A stretch of 15,655 nt of DNA. Source: Steinernema hermaphroditum (Eukaryota > Nematoda > Chromadorea > Rhabditida > Steinernematidae). A program made the position numbers and the translations under genes. Below, piece by piece: positions 13,611 to 15,655 of the stretch. Position 1 is the stretch's first letter. Every line of letters starts with the position of its first letter. Under the pieces are notes generated by a model. The model worked only from the letters and a program-made list of their open reading frames with translations. It searched no databases and had not been told where the DNA came from. The stretch covers positions 1-15,655 of the forward strand of contig JAUCMV010000050.1 in the NCBI GenBank assembly GCA_030435675.1, in the 5' to 3' direction.

Positions 13611-14887
13611 TTAGTAGAAAGCTTCGTCGTCGTAGTCGTTGTCGATCGCTTCGCGGTCATAGTTGTGGTTGTAAAGGTAAAGGGCGCCGTCGTAGTAGTC
13701 GGTGTCGAAGTCTTGTCCTTCGTAGTAGCCATTGTAGAAGGTTTCGCCGTCGTCATGGTCGTTGTAAGGGTTTTCTTCGTCGTAGTGGTGATTGTAGAAG
13801 ACGTCTTCGTTGTAGTGGTGGTTATAGAAGGCCTTGTCGTCATAGTAGTCGTTGTAGAACTGTTCACCGTCGCGGTAGTCGTCGGGGGAGGCTTCGTCCT
13901 CGTGGTAATCGTTTTGATGGCGCCGATCGGTCTGAGAGTTGTGATAATTCGGGCGTCCTCGACTACCGTAATCTTGTCGCGACGAAGGGCGGTGATGGTT
14001 ATAACAACTTTCTTCGAATTGTACCCGACGAGGTGGCGTTTGATGAGTGACGAAGTTGGCGGCGTGTTCTTGGAACGTGGATACCGCTTTTTCCAGATTA
14101 AGAGCAACGGAGTTCAGGCGTTTCACCGGATCTTCTTCGTCGAGTGATGTCCATTGTTCGTAGTCCTGAGCTACTTCGATGGCCGTTTTCCAATCCTTTG
14201 GTCTAGCTTGATGGAGATAGAGGCCAAGTTTCTTGTTGACTCCGCTGCAGAACTTTTCCAACTTGAGTCGATCTCTTTGCGCATCTGTGAAGTCTTTCTT
14301 CGTCGAGAAGGCCACTTCCACTGTCGAGTGGACTCGTCTTGCGAATTCACTAACTGTTTCCGTTTCCTTCTGTTGCAGTGTCGCGTAGGCTTTCGTGGCG
14401 GTGAGTCCATCGGGGGAGAAGGCTTTCATGAGCGCTATGGTTGCCTTGGCCCATGACTCTTTTTCTTTTTTTGGGAGAATGTCGAATCTTGCCTTTGCAT
14501 CGCCTTTCAGGCGGGATGGGAGAATGAGGAGTAATTGGCTGTAGTCAAATTGTAGCATTGATCCGATTTCGGTGAACTCATTGTAGAAGGCATGGAATGA
14601 CTTGCCCTCTTTCTCTCCACTGAAGATTGGGAACAGCGACATGTGACTTGCAATGTCCTTCGATGAATGTTTCTTCAGTCCATCGATTGCTTTCCCAAGC
14701 TCTTCTTTGATGTCTCGGAATTCTGCTGCCATAGCTTTGTCCTGCCTCTTCTTCTCTTCTGTTCTTGCGTACTCTTCTCTCTTGACGTTCCGCTCTGCTA
14801 GTCGTTGGCCTCGTTTTGACAAGTCTCGTAGTCTTAGGGGTTGCCGGTTCCGGTGGAGTAGATGCCGGAACGTGAGGTGGGGCAGGG
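13611..14887 (-). CDS. LTR-retroelement gag (Ty3/gypsy-like) with a Y/D/N-rich repeat tail
   Basis: The frame is open on the minus strand from just after a TAG near 14888 to the TAA at 13611. The first candidate start is a TTG at 14822, so translation probably enters from the overlapping upstream frame. It has a charged coiled-coil-like start ([20 protein letters not shown]). The capsid-like domain then runs from [20 protein letters not shown] through [42 protein letters not shown] and the final VAQDYEQW; this order matches retrotransposon gag proteins. The structural protein packages element RNA. In place of a CCHC zinc knuckle, the last 110 or so residues are a degenerate repeat of about ten residues around FYN-x-x-Y-x-(D/E), acidic and rich in Tyr, Asp, Asn and His. 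No pol follows. Confidence 0.75.
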
Positions 14888-15253
14888 ATACTCCCTAAGG
14901 AAACTGTCGAAATAGCAGGCGGTTGATCCCAGCAGCAGGTTGGGTCAGGAGGGCGAATAGGGACGGCTTCAGTGGCCTGGGGTGGTGGTGATTGAATAGA
15001 CCCTTCAGAGGGTACAGTAGCAGGCGGGTGTGAAGTAGTGTGTGAATGTGTGCGCGATCGGGATCGTGCACGGTGGACTACCTCGAGTAAGCGATCTTCT
15101 GTCGCTAACTGTTTCTTCGATAGCTCGGCAGTCTCGAGCTCGAACTTCTTTGCGAGGACGTATTGTTTGTCCTCAAGTTGCTCTCCTTCGGCAATCAGAC
15201 GCCGTACGTCTTCTCCCGTACGAGGTGTGAACGCACTGTGCACTGTGCACTGT
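14860..15253 (-). CDS. Upstream gag segment, in frame with the XPD fragment
   Basis: This continues the open frame that begins in XPD. After the junction it encodes [20 protein letters not shown], a helical charged stretch with [20 protein letters not shown], an [12 protein letters not shown] patch and a proline-rich linker up to [11 protein letters not shown]. The main gag frame is shifted by +1 relative to it, and both frames stay open together over 14888-14600, where the shift should lie. This could be a disabling mutation, an intron or a recoding site; no convincing slippery site was identified. No ATG of its own is present, so the natural gag start and the 5' LTR are missing. The assignment to gag rests on position and composition. 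Confidence 0.45.
15233..15253. repeat. Seven-base triplicate at the XPD-gag junction
   Basis: GCACTGT is repeated three times without gaps (15233-15239, 15240-15246, 15247-15253). On the minus strand the XPD reading ...HAAQC ends in the first unit, and the remaining units lead into the gag-like segment. Confidence 0.9.
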
Positions 15254-15655
15254 GCCGCATGCCGCATAGCATCAAATGTCAGAAAGTCGTTCTCCTTGAT
15301 CATATACTGATCTCGTAGGTACTCCAGTCGTGCGCGCAGAATCCGGCTTTCTGTGTAGACATAAGGAATGCCAAGCATGATCACCGCCCGACCGAGGTGG
15401 TGAGAGAAATCGATTCCTTCACAGACCTTTCCTCTGGCCACGGAGAATAGGATTGCGCCTCTGCCATTCTCACAAGCATCGTACTTCTGCAGCGTCACTG
15501 ACGTCTCATACGCGTCCGTTGTTTCAATAAACAGAAGCTTATGTTTCATCAACTCATCGATGAGTCTCTAAACGGTAATATCTCATATTTTCCGAACTTT
15601 TCGGTTTCCGACAAACCTGATCGTACCACGTGGAGACAACACTCTCCATATACAT
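15247..15655 (-). pseudogene. XPD/ERCC2 helicase gene fragment, right copy, fused to gag
   Basis: The minus-strand exon 15655-15617 ([13 protein letters not shown]) continues beyond the window. A 49-nt GT..AG intron (15568-15616) separates it from the exon starting at 15567, which encodes [20 protein letters not shown], then [38 protein letters not shown] and [16 protein letters not shown]. These are the conserved motifs of helicase domain 2, including the motif V-like ARGKxxEGIDF. The motif VI segment that should follow (V-G-R-x-x-R) is absent: at 15247 the frame passes straight into gag-like sequence. Without it the ATPase cannot be complete. Whether the part beyond the right edge is a full gene cannot be seen. 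An assembly join or a true rearrangement could both explain it. Confidence 0.88.

Noticed and set aside
13547..14147. Long plus-strand ORFs rich in Val or Arg/Ser (167 and 196 codons)
   Set aside because: They are antisense to the repetitive Tyr/Asp-rich tail of gag; the repeat keeps several frames open. No motif or splice context supports them.
14600..14815. Continuation of the XPD-linked frame beyond about 14815 ([13 protein letters not shown]...)
   Set aside because: It overlaps the capsid-bearing gag frame and looks like an out-of-frame reading of it.

Overview
The window is eukaryotic and most likely comes from a nematode. The supported introns are mostly 42-56 nt with GT..AG ends and TTTCAG/TTTTAG-type acceptors, the genes are small and compact, and there is a family of fast-evolving F-box-like genes of a kind I associate with nematodes (a Steinernema-like worm is possible; this is recollection, not a search). 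Ordinary genes are few. The window is mainly a graveyard and nest of mobile elements, with broken copies of host genes between them.

Layout. 1-474: minus-strand exons of an unrecognised gene that runs off the left edge. 942-2254: a Mutator-like element with 220-235 bp terminal inverted repeats built from a 14-15 bp minisatellite, a 9-bp target duplication and only the C-terminal part of a transposase. 2783-3665: two copies of a GC-rich upstream module, a small ORF, then a TACO1/YebC gene fragment (3747-3966) and an F-box-like gene fragment (4224-4545). 4582-9188: a hAT transposon complete at both ends, with 14-bp perfect inverted termini and the 8-bp target duplication GACACCAA. Its seven-exon transposase keeps D, D and E residues at the expected places. 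A 1.22-kb foldback element (5993-7213, TSD TTA) has inserted into the second exon, and a homopolymer frameshift affects the C-terminus.

9250-9344 is a near-perfect hairpin. 9838-10118 is a broken piece of the XPD/ERCC2 DNA-repair helicase gene. 10508-11512 is the one intact single-exon gene, an F-box-like protein of 334 aa, with a tandemly duplicated 3' flank and the same upstream module seen at 2783 and 3545. 11921-12555 is a third, broken copy of this gene. 12679-13223 looks like the LTR of a minus-strand retroelement. Its gag (13611 to about 15236) has no visible pol or zinc knuckle, ends in a tyrosine/aspartate/asparagine-rich repeat tail, and is fused in frame at its upstream end to a second piece of XPD (15254-15655).

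The parts do not form one pathway. They record nested insertion (foldback into hAT into a region of F-box-gene debris), segmental duplication of XPD and F-box pieces, and a helicase-gag chimera. The observations most worth checking are the foldback inside the transposase exon with tRNA-like sequences in its arms, the XPD-gag in-frame junction, and the gag-only element with its repeat tail.
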